A DNA stretch of 64,000 nucleotides, taken from the NCBI RefSeq assembly GCF_000513895.2, contig NZ_CP165782.1, forward strand, positions 2,232,001-2,296,000, read 5' to 3'. Position 1 is the stretch's first letter; each line of letters begins with the position of its first letter. Of this stretch, positions 24,599 through 33,214 are shown piece by piece. This DNA is from Ensifer sp. WSM1721 (GTDB lineage: Bacteria; Pseudomonadota; Alphaproteobacteria; Rhizobiales; Rhizobiaceae). The notes beneath the pieces are model-generated. The model was not told the origin of the DNA, made no database searches, and worked only from the letters and a program-made list of their open reading frames with translations. A program made the position numbers and the translations under genes.

Positions 24599-25048
24599 TC
24601 AGAGACAGCCATTGGTGGCGACCGTCACCCAGGCCTTTGCCATCAGCAGGCTACCGTCGCTCATCTCGGCAAGCGCCACCACATGTTGCGGGGCGGCCAG
24701 CCGAACGCGGGTCGAGACACTGGAGAGGCTGCGCCCCGGAACGAAATGAAACTGCACCACTTCGACGAGCGGATTCTTCGGAGCGAACACGCGGACGGAT
24801 TTGACGTGGTCGGCCTCGGTCATCGGACTGTCGACCGAGATGCTCATAGGCACCGTATAGCCGGTCGGGAATTCCGCTGGCATCACGAGGCGAAGCCGAT
24901 TCGAAGGCGTTGCCTTCCGCCCGGTCAGACGCCACAGGAAGTCCTCCATCTCATCCGCCCCCTGCGTACGCTTCGGCGTCAGCAGGGCGACCGCACATGC
25001 CACTGTCGCCATTGTGTTGGCCAGGATATGACGTCGCGTCAGGCTCAT
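24599..25048 (-). CDS. soxY: SoxY-like sulfur carrier protein with altered C-terminus
   Basis: A 149-residue protein with a twin-arginine type leader (MSLTRRHILANTMATVACAV), so the folded SoxYZ pair is probably exported together. The body matches SoxY (NRLRLVMPAEFPTGYTVPMS, then VRVFAPKNPLVEVVQFHFVP). The canonical SoxY tail ends GGCGG and carries the substrate on its cysteine. Here the tail is VTVATNGCL, keeping a penultimate cysteine but losing the glycine arm. It may be a SoxY variant for another partner. It is the first gene of the soxYZ-fccAB-like operon; GGAGACACAGCG precedes the ATG. Confidence 0.85.
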   Translation of the reverse strand: MSLTRRHILANTMATVACAVALLTPKRTQGADEMEDFLWRLTGRKATPSNRLRLVMPAEFPTGYTVPMSISVDSPMTEADHVKSVRVFAPKNPLVEVVQFHFVPGRSLSSVSTRVRLAAPQHVVALAEMSDGSLLMAKAWVTVATNGCL

Positions 25049-25206
25049 CGCTGTGTCTCCGGGACGGCTTGCACGTAGTCAAAAAGGAATTTCCTGCCTT
25101 CTCAAACGTCGCCACCGCGGCTCTGCGAAAGAGTACACCCTGTCACTTCCCCCGTAAATTGCGCACGATCCGAGAGTTTATCGGCATACATTGAAGCACG
25201 CCTCGC

Positions 25207-26545
25207 ATGCTGGCCGCGGCGATTATCGAACTTGACCATATCGCTTCGTTTGGGTGCCAGGCCTGGTCGATCAAAACCGTGCGAGGGGATAGGCCTTGGA
25301 TTTGCGCAACGTCGTTTACAGGAAGGACGAATTTTGAGCACGAGGAGACAACCGGAAGCACCGAATCTTTGGACACGAATTCGCTGCTGAATCAAACCCG
25401 GTCACGAGGACAGCGGCGAGTATCAGACCCTATCTCCGGGATCCGGCCCAACGAGTACTACGAACTGACGGCGAAGAAGAAGAAGCTGGAAATCGAGAAG
25501 GCGGTCTTTGAGCAGGATCGCGCGATTGTCTGCAAGGCTCGCGACAAGCTCAAGCTTCAACCGGAATTCTCAGGACTCGAGCTCAGCGCTGAGGAACACG
25601 AGAAGGCAATCAACGACCTTCTCGTGAGATTGCGGTCGCTGCTCACGACCCGGCAGACAAGAGCGATGGAACTCGCCGATATTCTCGACCAGCGGGCGGG
25701 CCTCGACCAGCAGATCGCTATGGTCCAGGCCTCCGCCAACGAACTGGCAGAGGACGCCACGTGGGCGGCTGATCAGGCGGACGAAATCATGTGCCCCACG
25801 TGCGGAGTCGTGCACGCCAACGATTTCAGAAATCGCTTTGCCATCCTTGCCGATCGGGAGGAGTGCTTCGAATTCCTGAGCAGCGCGCAGCAGAAACGTC
25901 AGGACGGGCTCATCTCACGAGGCGAGACTGATACCGTGAATGGTGGCCGCGAGCGTCTGAACGCGGTGCTGCAGCGTTTGGGCGGCAAGCCACTTCCAGC
26001 CGATCCGACAGCGACACCGGTTGCGCCCATGCAGCCTCAACGCACGGCTCCAAGCGAGCGGCTGCGGCAAGAACTCGAGGACGAGTTCGCGCGGCTGCAT
26101 GGTATGGAAGACGCCGCCCAGGCGCGCGGCTACGCCTTCGAAAGATTCCTAAGAAGTGGTTCGACACTTGGGGATTGGACGCCCGCGCCTCGTTCAGACA
26201 AATTGGCGAGCAGATCGACGCAGCTTCGAGCACCGAGGCACAGTTTACCTGATCGAAGCTAAATGGACCAATGCGCGAAGTGACGCCGCTGCGCTACGCT
26301 CGTTCCAGGAAAAGGTGGGCGACGGGTTCGAAGGCACGCGTGGCTTGTTCGTCTCCTATTCCGGGTTCACCGATGAAGGACTCCGTGCCTTCAACGCCAA
26401 GCGCGTCATCCTCATGAACGGCATGGACGTCTTCCAGACACTGCGCCGGCGCATTTCGCTGGAGGAGATGATCGCCGCTAAATTCCGGCGCGGCACAGAA
26501 GAGCGACGTCCGCTGATCCAGGTTGACGAGTTGTTCCCTCAATGA
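25207..26545 (+). pseudogene. Mrr-like restriction nuclease with coiled coil, frameshifted
   Basis: One long frame (25207 to about 26145) encodes a coiled-coil protein (ELTAKKKKLEIEKAVFEQDR, then LRSLLTTRQTRAMELADILD) with a zinc-hook-like CPTCG near 25795. The downstream frame (about 26216-26545) encodes an Mrr-type nuclease domain with FEHRGTVYLIEAKW (E-x-K) and RGLFVSYSGFTDEGLRAF. Between them a third frame reads KKWFDTWGLDARASFRQIGE, QID, exactly the expected linker and catalytic Asp. Two single-base losses, near 26149 and 26219, would join all three. I read it as a broken type IV-like restriction or DNA-repair nuclease gene. Assembly error is the alternative. The true N-terminus is uncertain. 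Confidence 0.65.
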
Positions 26546-26842
26546 GATCCCATCGATCCGTAGCGGCGTGCGTCTCAGATTTACTAAGTGTAGACAGCGG
26601 AAAAATGGATGCTGTCTAGGTTGTGAAAACTGGTCGCCAGTATCCAACCTGAAACCGTTCGGTCGTTTTCCTTTTAGGACGGCGCAGCACTGCAAGGTCC
26701 ATTGGCGTTTCGATATTTTTCCGCAGGATGCCGATCAGCGACGCCATATCCCCGCAAGGCTTTGGCTCATGTCAGTTGGTGACACGTCATGCGAATCCTA
26801 CAATTGTTGACAAATTGGTAAAACTACAGCCCATGTTCATGC
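26546..26842. other. Gap before the XRE regulator, promoter expected
   Basis: About 300 bases with no credible gene. The AT-rich segment around 26800-26830 (TTGACAAATTGGTAAAACTA) carries a TTGACA-like -35 hexamer and probably serves the small regulator that starts at 26843. Confidence 0.45.
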
Positions 26843-27133
26843 ATGGATTCGATGTCGGAAATCATGCGAGTTCTTCGGGCGGCTCGTGCGCTGGTGGGCC
26901 TCAGCCAAGCGGAATTGGCTGAGCTCTCCGGAGTCAGCCGTCAGATTGTCGTGAGAATCGAGAATGGCGAGAACAACGTCCTCGTCGAGGCGATCGAAAA
27001 GGTGCGCCGTGCCCTCGAACAACAAGGGGTGACATTTACTGATGCAACGCCCCAACACGGGCCGGGCGTTGCTCTTGGTAGGTCAACTGAAGGGGACGAT
27101 CCGCGCGCCGCAAAAGGACTCGGTCAGAGTTAA
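26843..27133 (+). CDS. XRE-family helix-turn-helix regulator
   Basis: A 96-residue protein whose first 65 residues form a Cro/C1-type HTH: RAARALVGLSQAELAELSGV, SRQIVVRIENGENN. The rest is a short disordered tail. The start may be the ATG at 26843 or the one at 26852; both leave the domain intact. Such small XRE proteins control restriction, toxin-antitoxin or mobile-element genes. It lies between two decayed genes in the terminal part of the island, so it may be an orphan regulator of lost genes. Confidence 0.75.
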   Translation: MDSMSEIMRVLRAARALVGLSQAELAELSGVSRQIVVRIENGENNVLVEAIEKVRRALEQQGVTFTDATPQHGPGVALGRSTEGDDPRAAKGLGQS

Positions 27134-27343
27134 ATGCCCGGCAGACAGGTTGCGGCCGCGCACTAGGATGTGCCTGAGCCCGGTCCGGATCCCGACGAAC
27201 CTTCGTCTACAGGGGCGTCTTTCCGCGACCGACGGACTTGTAGTTTTTCGCGGACGTGCCCCTGGCCGACAAGAATGCGAATCCTTCGCAGCGGGCGAAA
27301 GCCGACCTCGAACAGGGCTTGAAGAAGCGTCTTGCGGGGTGGC

Positions 27344-29088
27344 TCACCCATCTGGGGCTGCCCCCGGATCTGGTAGATCGGCTCCGTTCTGGCTCTCCAC
27401 CCTCACGGACCTGTGCAGCATCGAATCCCTCGCAAGCGCGAGCATCTGATCGCGTTCTGCCTCGAGCATTTCCAGTGCCCGCTGGTACTGCGCGTCAAGG
27501 ATCTGCCTTACCTCTTCTTCAATGGCCGCCGGTAGCGACGAATCCTTGAGGGATTCAATGTCCTTGATGAAGATCGGTGTGCTGCCCAGGCCGTACGAGG
27601 CCACCAGCCTTCGGGCAATCGTCGTGGCTCTCTCGACGTCGCTGCCGTCGACCCCGCCTGAGCCGAGCGAACGGTCGCCGAATACGACCTGCTCTGCCGC
27701 CATGCCCGCATACGCGACGGTGATCCTGTCGAGCAGCGAGTTCTCTGTTGGGACCCAATCTTCAAACAGCTCGTAGGACGTTTCTCCCCCAGCATTCGAA
27801 TGTGCGCGCGGATTGAAGGTTTCGCGAACGGTTATCGTTGCGTTCTTGGCGAACCCAACTGCCAGAGCCACCATTGCGTGACCGCTCTCGTGAACTGCCA
27901 AGCGAAATTGCTCCTCGGTCGAATACTTCGCCCGGGCCGGCAGAACGGCAGCCACGTCCTCGATCCTAACCGCGCGTCCTTCGGCGCGTGATCGTCGCCT
28001 AGCATTGCGGGCCGCCTTCTCGAGGTCGGATCCCGACATTCCTTCAAGATTCGCGACGGAGTCCGCCAGAGACGCTGCGTCGATCACACCCTTCAAGTGG
28101 TAGCTGAGAATCTCGTCCGATCGTCCGGAAGCGAAAGTTCGAAATGCTCCTCGATCCGCCCGCTTCGCAGGACGGCCGGGTCTATGAGTTCGCGGAAGTT
28201 CGTGGCTCCGATGACGATGACACCGTCGGGCAAATTCGTCATCAGGCTGAGAAACTCATTGATGACGATCTGCCAGTAGAGTTGATACCTCTCTCCATGC
28301 AGCATTCCTCGATGGCCGAGGCTGTCAAACTCGTCGATGAAGAGAACCGCACCGTCTGCTGCCGCTGCCTCGGCGAAGCTCTGGTGCATCGCCCGGAGTG
28401 TGTCGTCGGGGTGACCCGCCTTTTGCCATTTGCCGACGGTTGTTGACACGAATTTCAATCCAAGGGCATTCGCGAATGCCTGGCCGAACTGGGTCTTGCC
28501 TGTCCCCGGAGGGCCATAGACGAGGGCCCCGGATCCGACCTCCGACCATTCAAGTTTGTCCTGCCGCCACAGGGCGACATCGTTGGCGACAAGACGAGCC
28601 CAAGCCTTCTCCCTTTCGTATCCCGGCAGTGCGAAAAGGCTGGGGCCCTCGGCCGCAGCCATCCCGAGTCGGGAGAGCTCTGACAGATCGCCCTCCTTCA
28701 ATTCGCGTCTTGCCAGGGCCGCGATGATCATCTTCTACTGCTTCGCAGCCACAGCCGCGGCGATCTCATCGGAAAACGGAGACCGCGACGACAATATGCG
28801 GGCGGCCTGGACATGCCGCGCGGACTGTGGTGCGATCTCGAGGATCGCGTCGGCGGCGAAGCGCAGTTCATTGGGCACATTGCCGAAGTCCGCGGTGATG
28901 ATGATCGAGAGCTCGTCCAGATCGAAAATGCTCAGATCGTCGTTTTGGAGCTTCGATTTCTTTCGACCGCTCCCGACGGCGTGGATCCGCTTGCCGGCGA
29001 GAACCCAATCGGTGTCGCGGTCGATCCTGTCGAGATATTCGGCCGCGTCTCTGGGGCGGCGCAGTCCGGCTCGGGAAAATCCGGACAC
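27344..29088 (-). pseudogene. AAA ATPase - zinc protease (FtsH-like), disrupted by a stop and a frameshift
   Basis: Three consecutive minus-strand segments together make one FtsH-like, soluble AAA protease. Segment one (29088-28735) has NVPNELRFAADAILEIAP. Segment two continues in the same frame after an in-frame TAG (28735-28737) and carries Walker A GPPGTGKTQFGQAF, Walker B VLFIDEFDSLGHRG and the sensor region GVIVIGATNF. Near 28115 a one-base shift leads into segment three (SYHLKGVIDAASLADSVANL) with the zinc-protease site AVHESGHAMVA. Relatives of this layout occur in alphaproteobacterial accessory regions. Neither change hits a repeat that would suggest programmed recoding, so I call it a pseudogene. 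N-terminal extent is uncertain. Confidence 0.75.
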
Positions 29089-29480
29089 ACGACGGCCTCC
29101 ACTTCGGCCGGTTCAGAGGCCGTGCTGCCCGGCTGGGCGGCGCCGATCCGATCACGCGGGCCGCCGGCACCCCGGCGTCGTTTCCCTCCAAGTTGCGAGT
29201 CCTCGCCCGCGCCGGGCAGGCATGGCCTCCTCGGGAATATCCCGCGCCGTTGGCCGGATCCGCCATTGGGCCCTCCCTTCCGGCAGTCGGGGAAGGCCTT
29301 TTTGATGACAACGGAAGTGGCAACGGAGATGACATCGGAAATGGCAACGGCGGCCGCGGCGACCGTGGACGCCCCTGGATCCTTCCGATCACCTCGTTTC
29401 GGAAGAATTGTGATTTAGTTCATGACGTTGCGAGGTTCCTGGACGGCTATGAACCCTCCTGGGGCGTTTGGCTCGTACGC
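29089..29480. other. Island-end gap, no gene assigned
   Basis: About 390 bases up to the tRNA scar. A stretch near 29300-29365 is rich in repeated GGCAACGG / GATGACATCGGAAATGG-type words. It gives Gly-Asn-rich or Ala-Thr-rich low-complexity reading and no domain. It could be the degenerate N-terminal end of the neighbouring pseudogene. Confidence 0.4.
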
Positions 29481-29525
29481 CTCATAACCGCTTGGTTGGG
29501 GGTTCGAGTCCCTCCTGGCCCACCA
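29481..29525 (+). repeat. 3' fragment of a CAU-anticodon tRNA gene, probable attachment-site scar
   Basis: The sequence from CTCATAACCGCTTGG to TCCTGGCCCACCA is the 3' half of a tRNA: anticodon loop CTCATAA (anticodon CAU), the 3' anticodon strand CCGCT, a T arm around TTCGAGT, and an acceptor strand CTGGCCC-A-CCA. The matching 5' half (D arm, 5' acceptor GGGCCAG) is absent upstream. Fragments like this arise when an element integrates at a tRNA 3' end and the intact gene is rebuilt at the other end, here expected left of the window. It marks the island/core border. Confidence 0.7.
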
Positions 29526-29557
29526 ATGTCTTTGTTTTTGCTACGTTATTTGCCCCT

Positions 29558-29590
29558 GTGTCCAAAATGCTGACAAAACTATTTGGACAC
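29558..29590. repeat. Perfect 9-bp inverted repeat next to the tRNA scar
   Basis: GTGTCCAAA (29558-29566) and TTTGGACAC (29582-29590) are exact reverse complements separated by 15 bases. The element lies 32 bases after the tRNA CCA end. It could be a transcription terminator stem, an operator, or the end of a small mobile element; the sequence alone does not decide. Confidence 0.55.
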
Positions 29591-30106
29591 GCTTTCTCCG
29601 CATCTTTTCGCTCTCAGGCCCGCCACGACTCGGCGGGTAGCGGGCCGCGGAACTTGAGCTGAAAGCGAGCTCGACGCGGTGCGGCACCCGCAGGAGGGAG
29701 AACGCCACGCCGGTTCGGATCCAGTTCCAAGGCCAGAGCCATCGGCGAAGGCTCGCTTCATGGCGTGCGCTCGAGCAGCCGATGGCGACGGGGGCTCATG
29801 CGGCGCTCGGCTATCGCGGCCCGCGCGCCCCAGAGGTGCTGTTCACTCGGTGGTTGGGGCAAAGGTGAAAAAAGGGCTGAGAGCGGAGGGAAGCTGCGCA
29901 ACCGGGCTAATACTAGCCAGCGATTGACTCGCGGCCGTCGGCACGGAAGCAAACCCCACGGGCCGCTCGTATCGCCGCCAAGACGCTGACCGCCCAAACG
30001 ACAACAAAAAAGCTGAACGGCGTGTGCCGCTCTCTTCAGGAAAGGATGACGGGCGCTGTGAATTCCAATGCCCGCTCTCTCGCCCAAGTCAATGGACTCG
30101 CATGCA
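29591..30106. other. Gap to the right of the island border, no gene seen
   Basis: About 515 bases. Short frames on both strands lack starts with ribosome sites and recognisable domains. Nothing tRNA- or rRNA-like was found apart from the scar to the left. Confidence 0.45.
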
Positions 30107-30136
30107 GAAAAGCCCCCACGCCAGGCGTGAGGGCTC
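30107..30136 (-). terminator. Rho-independent terminator of the 30179-30547 gene
   Basis: On the minus strand, AGCCCTCACGCC and GGCGTGGGGGCT form a 12-bp stem with almost no loop, followed by TTTT. It lies about 40 bases after the stop of the exported-protein gene. Confidence 0.75.
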
Positions 30137-30178
30137 CATTTCCGTCGGCCGGGGGAGACAAGACGGAAATTCAAGGAT

Positions 30179-30547
30179 TTACCAGCGGCCGATTATCGGG
30201 CATCCGCGCACGTTTGCGAAGATGATTGCCTGGCGCTCGCCGTAGCGACGGCCCTGGACGACGACTTGGCGGCGGGAGACGTCGGCAACGTGGGCCCGGC
30301 GCAGGCCGCGGTCACGTGCCTTGTCGACGGCAAGCCACGGTTCGCAACGGCCGCGGCGTTCCCAACGATCGCGCCGCCAATCGCGCCGGTCGTCCCAGCG
30401 GTCATAGTCGCGCTCGCGGTAATGGACGCCACCGCCCTGACCGAATTCGAAGATCAGCTGATCGGCCGAAGCTGTGGTAGTCGCACTCACAAGTCCGGTC
30501 ATTCCGAGCACGGCGGCGACGGCGGCATTGACGAGGAATTTCTTCAT
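30179..30547 (-). CDS. Conserved exported protein, Arg/Asp-rich
   Basis: A 122-residue protein with a clear Sec signal peptide (KKFLVNAAVAAVLGMTGLVS, cleavage near TASADQ). The mature part has a charged middle (RERDYDRWDDRRDWRRDRWE) and a C-terminal half with two cysteines (RGRCEPWLA and NVRGCPIIG). I recognise no catalytic domain. Small proteins of this look are frequent in Rhizobiaceae periplasms. It stands alone with its own terminator. Function unknown. Confidence 0.75.
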   Translation of the reverse strand: MKKFLVNAAVAAVLGMTGLVSATTTASADQLIFEFGQGGGVHYRERDYDRWDDRRDWRRDRWERRGRCEPWLAVDKARDRGLRRAHVADVSRRQVVVQGRRYGERQAIIFANVRGCPIIGRW

Positions 30548-30778
30548 GGCGTTTCTCCGGTGTAGGCGAAGGGTTTCGAACTGGCTATTTGCGCCAAAGA
30601 TAGACCGGACAAACTGAACGGTACCGGAACCCTCCGTTCATGCGGTATTCAGGTTCAAGATCTCGTTGGAACAACGGGACTCAAACGCGATACGTTCCTT
30701 TTTCAGACAATGCTCCGCCCATGCGAAGCGCCGCGAAGTGATTGATTCAAGGGATTTCGACGATTGCAGCAGGCGTGC

Positions 30779-31183
30779 TCAGCCCGTCAGCTCCCGCTCG
30801 AAGAGGCGAAGATTGCGGTAGTGGCTGAGGCGGGTGATGACACCGTCCTCGATCTCGAAGATGAAGACGCTCGGAATGGAATAGCTCTGGCCCGAGGCTT
30901 CGGGAAGGCCGGCCATCGTCTCGCGGTAAGTGCCACGCGCCGTCGTATCCGCCGCCACGCGCTGGCCGAAGGCGTCGCGCATCAGCACGATGTCGCCGAA
31001 GCTCTCGTCGAAATGGCGCAGATAGCTCATCACCCATGCTCTGAGAGGACCGGCACCGACGGTACGCTGACCGGTGAGCGAATCGAGGGCAACATCCTCG
31101 TCGACGAGACGGGAAAGCGCGTCGAAATCGCGATCGTTCAGGGCCTCGATAAACCGGCTGGCAATCGTTTGGGCGTCTGGCAT
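30779..31183 (-). CDS. SnoaL/NTF2-like nuclear-transport-factor-fold protein
   Basis: A 134-residue protein of the NTF2/SnoaL-like fold: IASRFIEALNDRDFDALSRL, VDEDVALDS at the start and SIPSVFIFEIEDGVITRLSH at the end, typical of this cone-shaped fold. Members are small hydrolases, isomerases or ligand-binding proteins. The ATG at 31181-31183 follows GGGGGAGA. It lies 54 bases after the YjbQ-family gene on the same strand. No specific substrate can be proposed. Confidence 0.75.
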   Translation of the reverse strand: MPDAQTIASRFIEALNDRDFDALSRLVDEDVALDSLTGQRTVGAGPLRAWVMSYLRHFDESFGDIVLMRDAFGQRVAADTTARGTYRETMAGLPEASGQSYSIPSVFIFEIEDGVITRLSHYRNLRLFERELTG

Positions 31184-31237
31184 TCTCTCCCCCTTCTTTC
31201 CACTCTACCGCAAAAAGCCTGCGAAGCGGCATCCCGA

Positions 31238-31660
31238 TCAGGCGCCGAGATGCAGGACGATCTCGCGGCGGTGCGGTCGATCGCGGTGTTCGAAAAGGTA
31301 AAGCCCCTGCCAGGTTCCGAGCGCCAGGCGCCCGTCCATGACGGGGATCCCGATCGAAACTTGCGTGAGGACCGCCTTGATATGGGCGGGCATATCGTCC
31401 GGTCCCTCCATCGTGTGCACGAGCCAGTGCATGGAGGGGTCGGAGGACGGCGGCACCAGCCGGTGAAAGAATGCGTGGAGGTCGCGCTTGACATCCGGAT
31501 CGGCGTTCTCCTGGATGATCAGTGATGCGGAAGTGTGGCGGACGAAGGCGGTGAGCAGCCCCTCCGGCACGCCGGCACGCTGCACGAAATCGGCGGCTTC
31601 GTCGGTGAACTCGTAGAGCCCCTGCCCCTTGGTGGCGATGGCGACGACGGTCTGCGGCAT
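31238..31660 (-). CDS. YjbQ-family protein (UPF0047; secondary thiamine-phosphate synthase-like)
   Basis: A 140-residue YjbQ/UPF0047 protein. Family segments are FVRHTSASLIIQENADPDVK, then FFHRLVP, and LGTWQGLYLFEHRDRPHRRE; the conserved His, Glu and Asp probably bind metal. YjbQ of E. coli shows weak thiamine-phosphate synthase activity, but its physiological role is unsettled. The ATG at 31658-31660 matches the usual family start; a longer frame upstream runs into the mosaic repeat at 31717-31818. Confidence 0.85.
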   Translation of the reverse strand: MPQTVVAIATKGQGLYEFTDEAADFVQRAGVPEGLLTAFVRHTSASLIIQENADPDVKRDLHAFFHRLVPPSSDPSMHWLVHTMEGPDDMPAHIKAVLTQVSIGIPVMDGRLALGTWQGLYLFEHRDRPHRREIVLHLGA

Positions 31661-31716
31661 CTTGTTCTTTCCGCTGCCTTGTAAACAACATTGCCCGCCC
31701 GCGCGCAAAGCGGCCA

Positions 31717-31818
31717 CTGCATGTTTCCTGAAATCGCAAGCGATTTAAGGATGAAAACATGCAGCAATTCAAAGTGCTACAGCGCTTTGCGCGTCTGATA
31801 GGACGCGCGGCGCTGTAG
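31717..31818. repeat. RIME-type intergenic mosaic element, copy 1
   Basis: About 100 bases made of two palindromic parts: GAAATCGCAAGCGATTT inside a CATGTTT...AAACATG arm, then CAGCGC...GCGCTG around a TTTGCGCGTCTGA core. The same parts recur at 33009-33110, 52056-52119 and 55271-55373 in either orientation. Elements of this kind are known as Rhizobium-specific intergenic mosaic elements. Confidence 0.75.
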
Positions 31819-31867
31819 GCAACGCAATTGATTACCGCATGACTCTATCCCTAAATCGCCGCCGATC

Positions 31868-32221
31868 CTACATCTCCAGGAAAGGCTCAAATCCGCCGTA
31901 GATCAAGCGCTTGCCGTCGAAAACGGATTTCCACTCGTCACCCTGGAGCCGCGGATCCGCCATGACCTTGGCGACGATCGTGTCGCGATCCTGTCGCGAG
32001 TTGTAGCGGACCCAAGAAAAAACGACCGTCTCGTCTTCCTTGGCCTGAACTGCACGCGGGAAGGATGTGACTTCGCCATAGGGCACGTCGTCGCCGAGGC
32101 ATTCGATATATTCGAGCGCACCATGCTCCTTCCACACCTCGCCCGCCTTCCGTGCCATGTCCTTGTAAGCCTCGATGTTGGCCTTCGGTACCGCAACGAT
32201 AAATCCGTCGACATATGCCAT
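31868..32221 (-). CDS. DUF1428 family protein (YbaA-like)
   Basis: A 117-residue protein of the DUF1428 family, a dimeric alpha+beta barrel fold: YVDGFIVAVPKANIEAYKDM, GALEYIECLGDDVPYGEVTS and KVMADPRLQ are characteristic. The start at 32219-32221 follows GGAGGAGACGAAC. The biochemical role of the family is unknown. It lies alone between a mosaic repeat and the divergent transglycosylase gene. Confidence 0.85.
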   Translation of the reverse strand: MAYVDGFIVAVPKANIEAYKDMARKAGEVWKEHGALEYIECLGDDVPYGEVTSFPRAVQAKEDETVVFSWVRYNSRQDRDTIVAKVMADPRLQGDEWKSVFDGKRLIYGGFEPFLEM

Positions 32222-32425
32222 GTTCGTCTCCTCCGTTTGAAAGACAACAAAGGACGATCGAAACGAAAAGGTTCCGACATGCGATGTGATTTTCATGATG
32301 CGGCTGTCGGAAAGGCTCTTCTCGTTTTATCGCGACCGGCGATCGCGGCGATCGTTCGACTTCTCCTCAAAACCGATCCTTAACATTTACGCTTTATCAA
32401 TCTCTCGCAAACGAGAGGTTCCGCG

Positions 32426-32995
32426 ATGCGTTGCGTTTTTGTCGTCGTCCTCCTGTTGCTGGCCGGCTGCGGAACGGTGCCGAAGGATACCCGGAACGCC
32501 TGTGCGGTTTTCGAGCAGCGAGATGGCCTTTTCAACAATTGGCGCCGAGCCGCTTATCAGGCGGAGCGTGAATACGGCGTGCCCGTTCCGGTGCTGATGG
32601 CCACGATCTATACGGAGTCCGGCTTCCGCCATAACGCCAAGCCGCCGCGTACCAAGCTCTTCGGCTTCATTCCCTGGACGCGGGTATCCTCGGCCTATGG
32701 ATATTCGCAGGCGCTCGATGGCACGTGGGCCCGCTATCAGGGCGAAACGGGCCGCTGGCTGGCGCGCCGGACCGACTTCGCCGATGCGATCCGTTTTATC
32801 GCCTGGTACCATAGCGAGAGCCATCGGAAGAACGGCATCGCGCTCAACGACACCTACCGGCTCTATATCGCCTACTACCATGGCCACGGCGGCTACGAGC
32901 GCGGCAACTGGAGCGACACGGCCAAGGCCGGCGCCAAGAGGGCGGCCGGCATGGCCGCAATCTACGCACGCCAGTTGGGCAGTTGCGGCTCCTGA
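32426..32995 (+). CDS. Lytic transglycosylase-like lipoprotein (SLT domain)
   Basis: A 189-residue protein with a lipoprotein signal: hydrophobic CVFVVVLLL then the lipobox LAGC, acylated cysteine near residue 15. The SLT-type domain follows: PVLMATIYTESGFRHNAKPP (catalytic Glu in YTES), SAYGYSQALDGTW, and DAIRFIAWY plus IAYYHGHGGY. It probably cleaves peptidoglycan glycan strands from the outer or inner membrane surface. The ATG at 32426 begins the signal sequence. It is monocistronic and divergent from the DUF1428 gene. Confidence 0.87.
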   Translation: MRCVFVVVLLLLAGCGTVPKDTRNACAVFEQRDGLFNNWRRAAYQAEREYGVPVPVLMATIYTESGFRHNAKPPRTKLFGFIPWTRVSSAYGYSQALDGTWARYQGETGRWLARRTDFADAIRFIAWYHSESHRKNGIALNDTYRLYIAYYHGHGGYERGNWSDTAKAGAKRAAGMAAIYARQLGSCGS

Positions 32996-33008
32996 CAGAG
33001 AAGGCTCT

Positions 33009-33110
33009 CTACAGCGCCGCGCGTCTTTTCAGACGCACAAAGGACGCTGTAGCGCTTTGAATTGCTGCATGTTTGTCCTTAAATCGGCTGCGATTTAAGG
33101 ACACATGCAG
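33009..33110. repeat. RIME-type intergenic mosaic element, copy 2
   Basis: CTACAGCGCCGCGCGTC...AGACGCACAAAGGACGCTGTAG followed by GAATTGCTGCATGTTTGTCC and TTAAATCGGCTGCGATTTAA. It contains the same two palindromes as the copy at 31717-31818, in the opposite orientation, just after the transglycosylase gene. Confidence 0.78.
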
Positions 33111-33214
33111 TAAGGCGAGCACGAAACGCCACCCCTCGATCCATTCCGATGTAAGCATCGACCGGCGCGCCCTCGCCCCGCAGGGACTGCGAGGGCGCGG
33201 CACTGGGCAGCGAT

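Noticed and set aside
29440..29525. Complete tRNA gene at the island border
   Set aside because: No 5' acceptor strand or D arm pairs with the clear 3' half; the upstream bases do not complete the anticodon stem.
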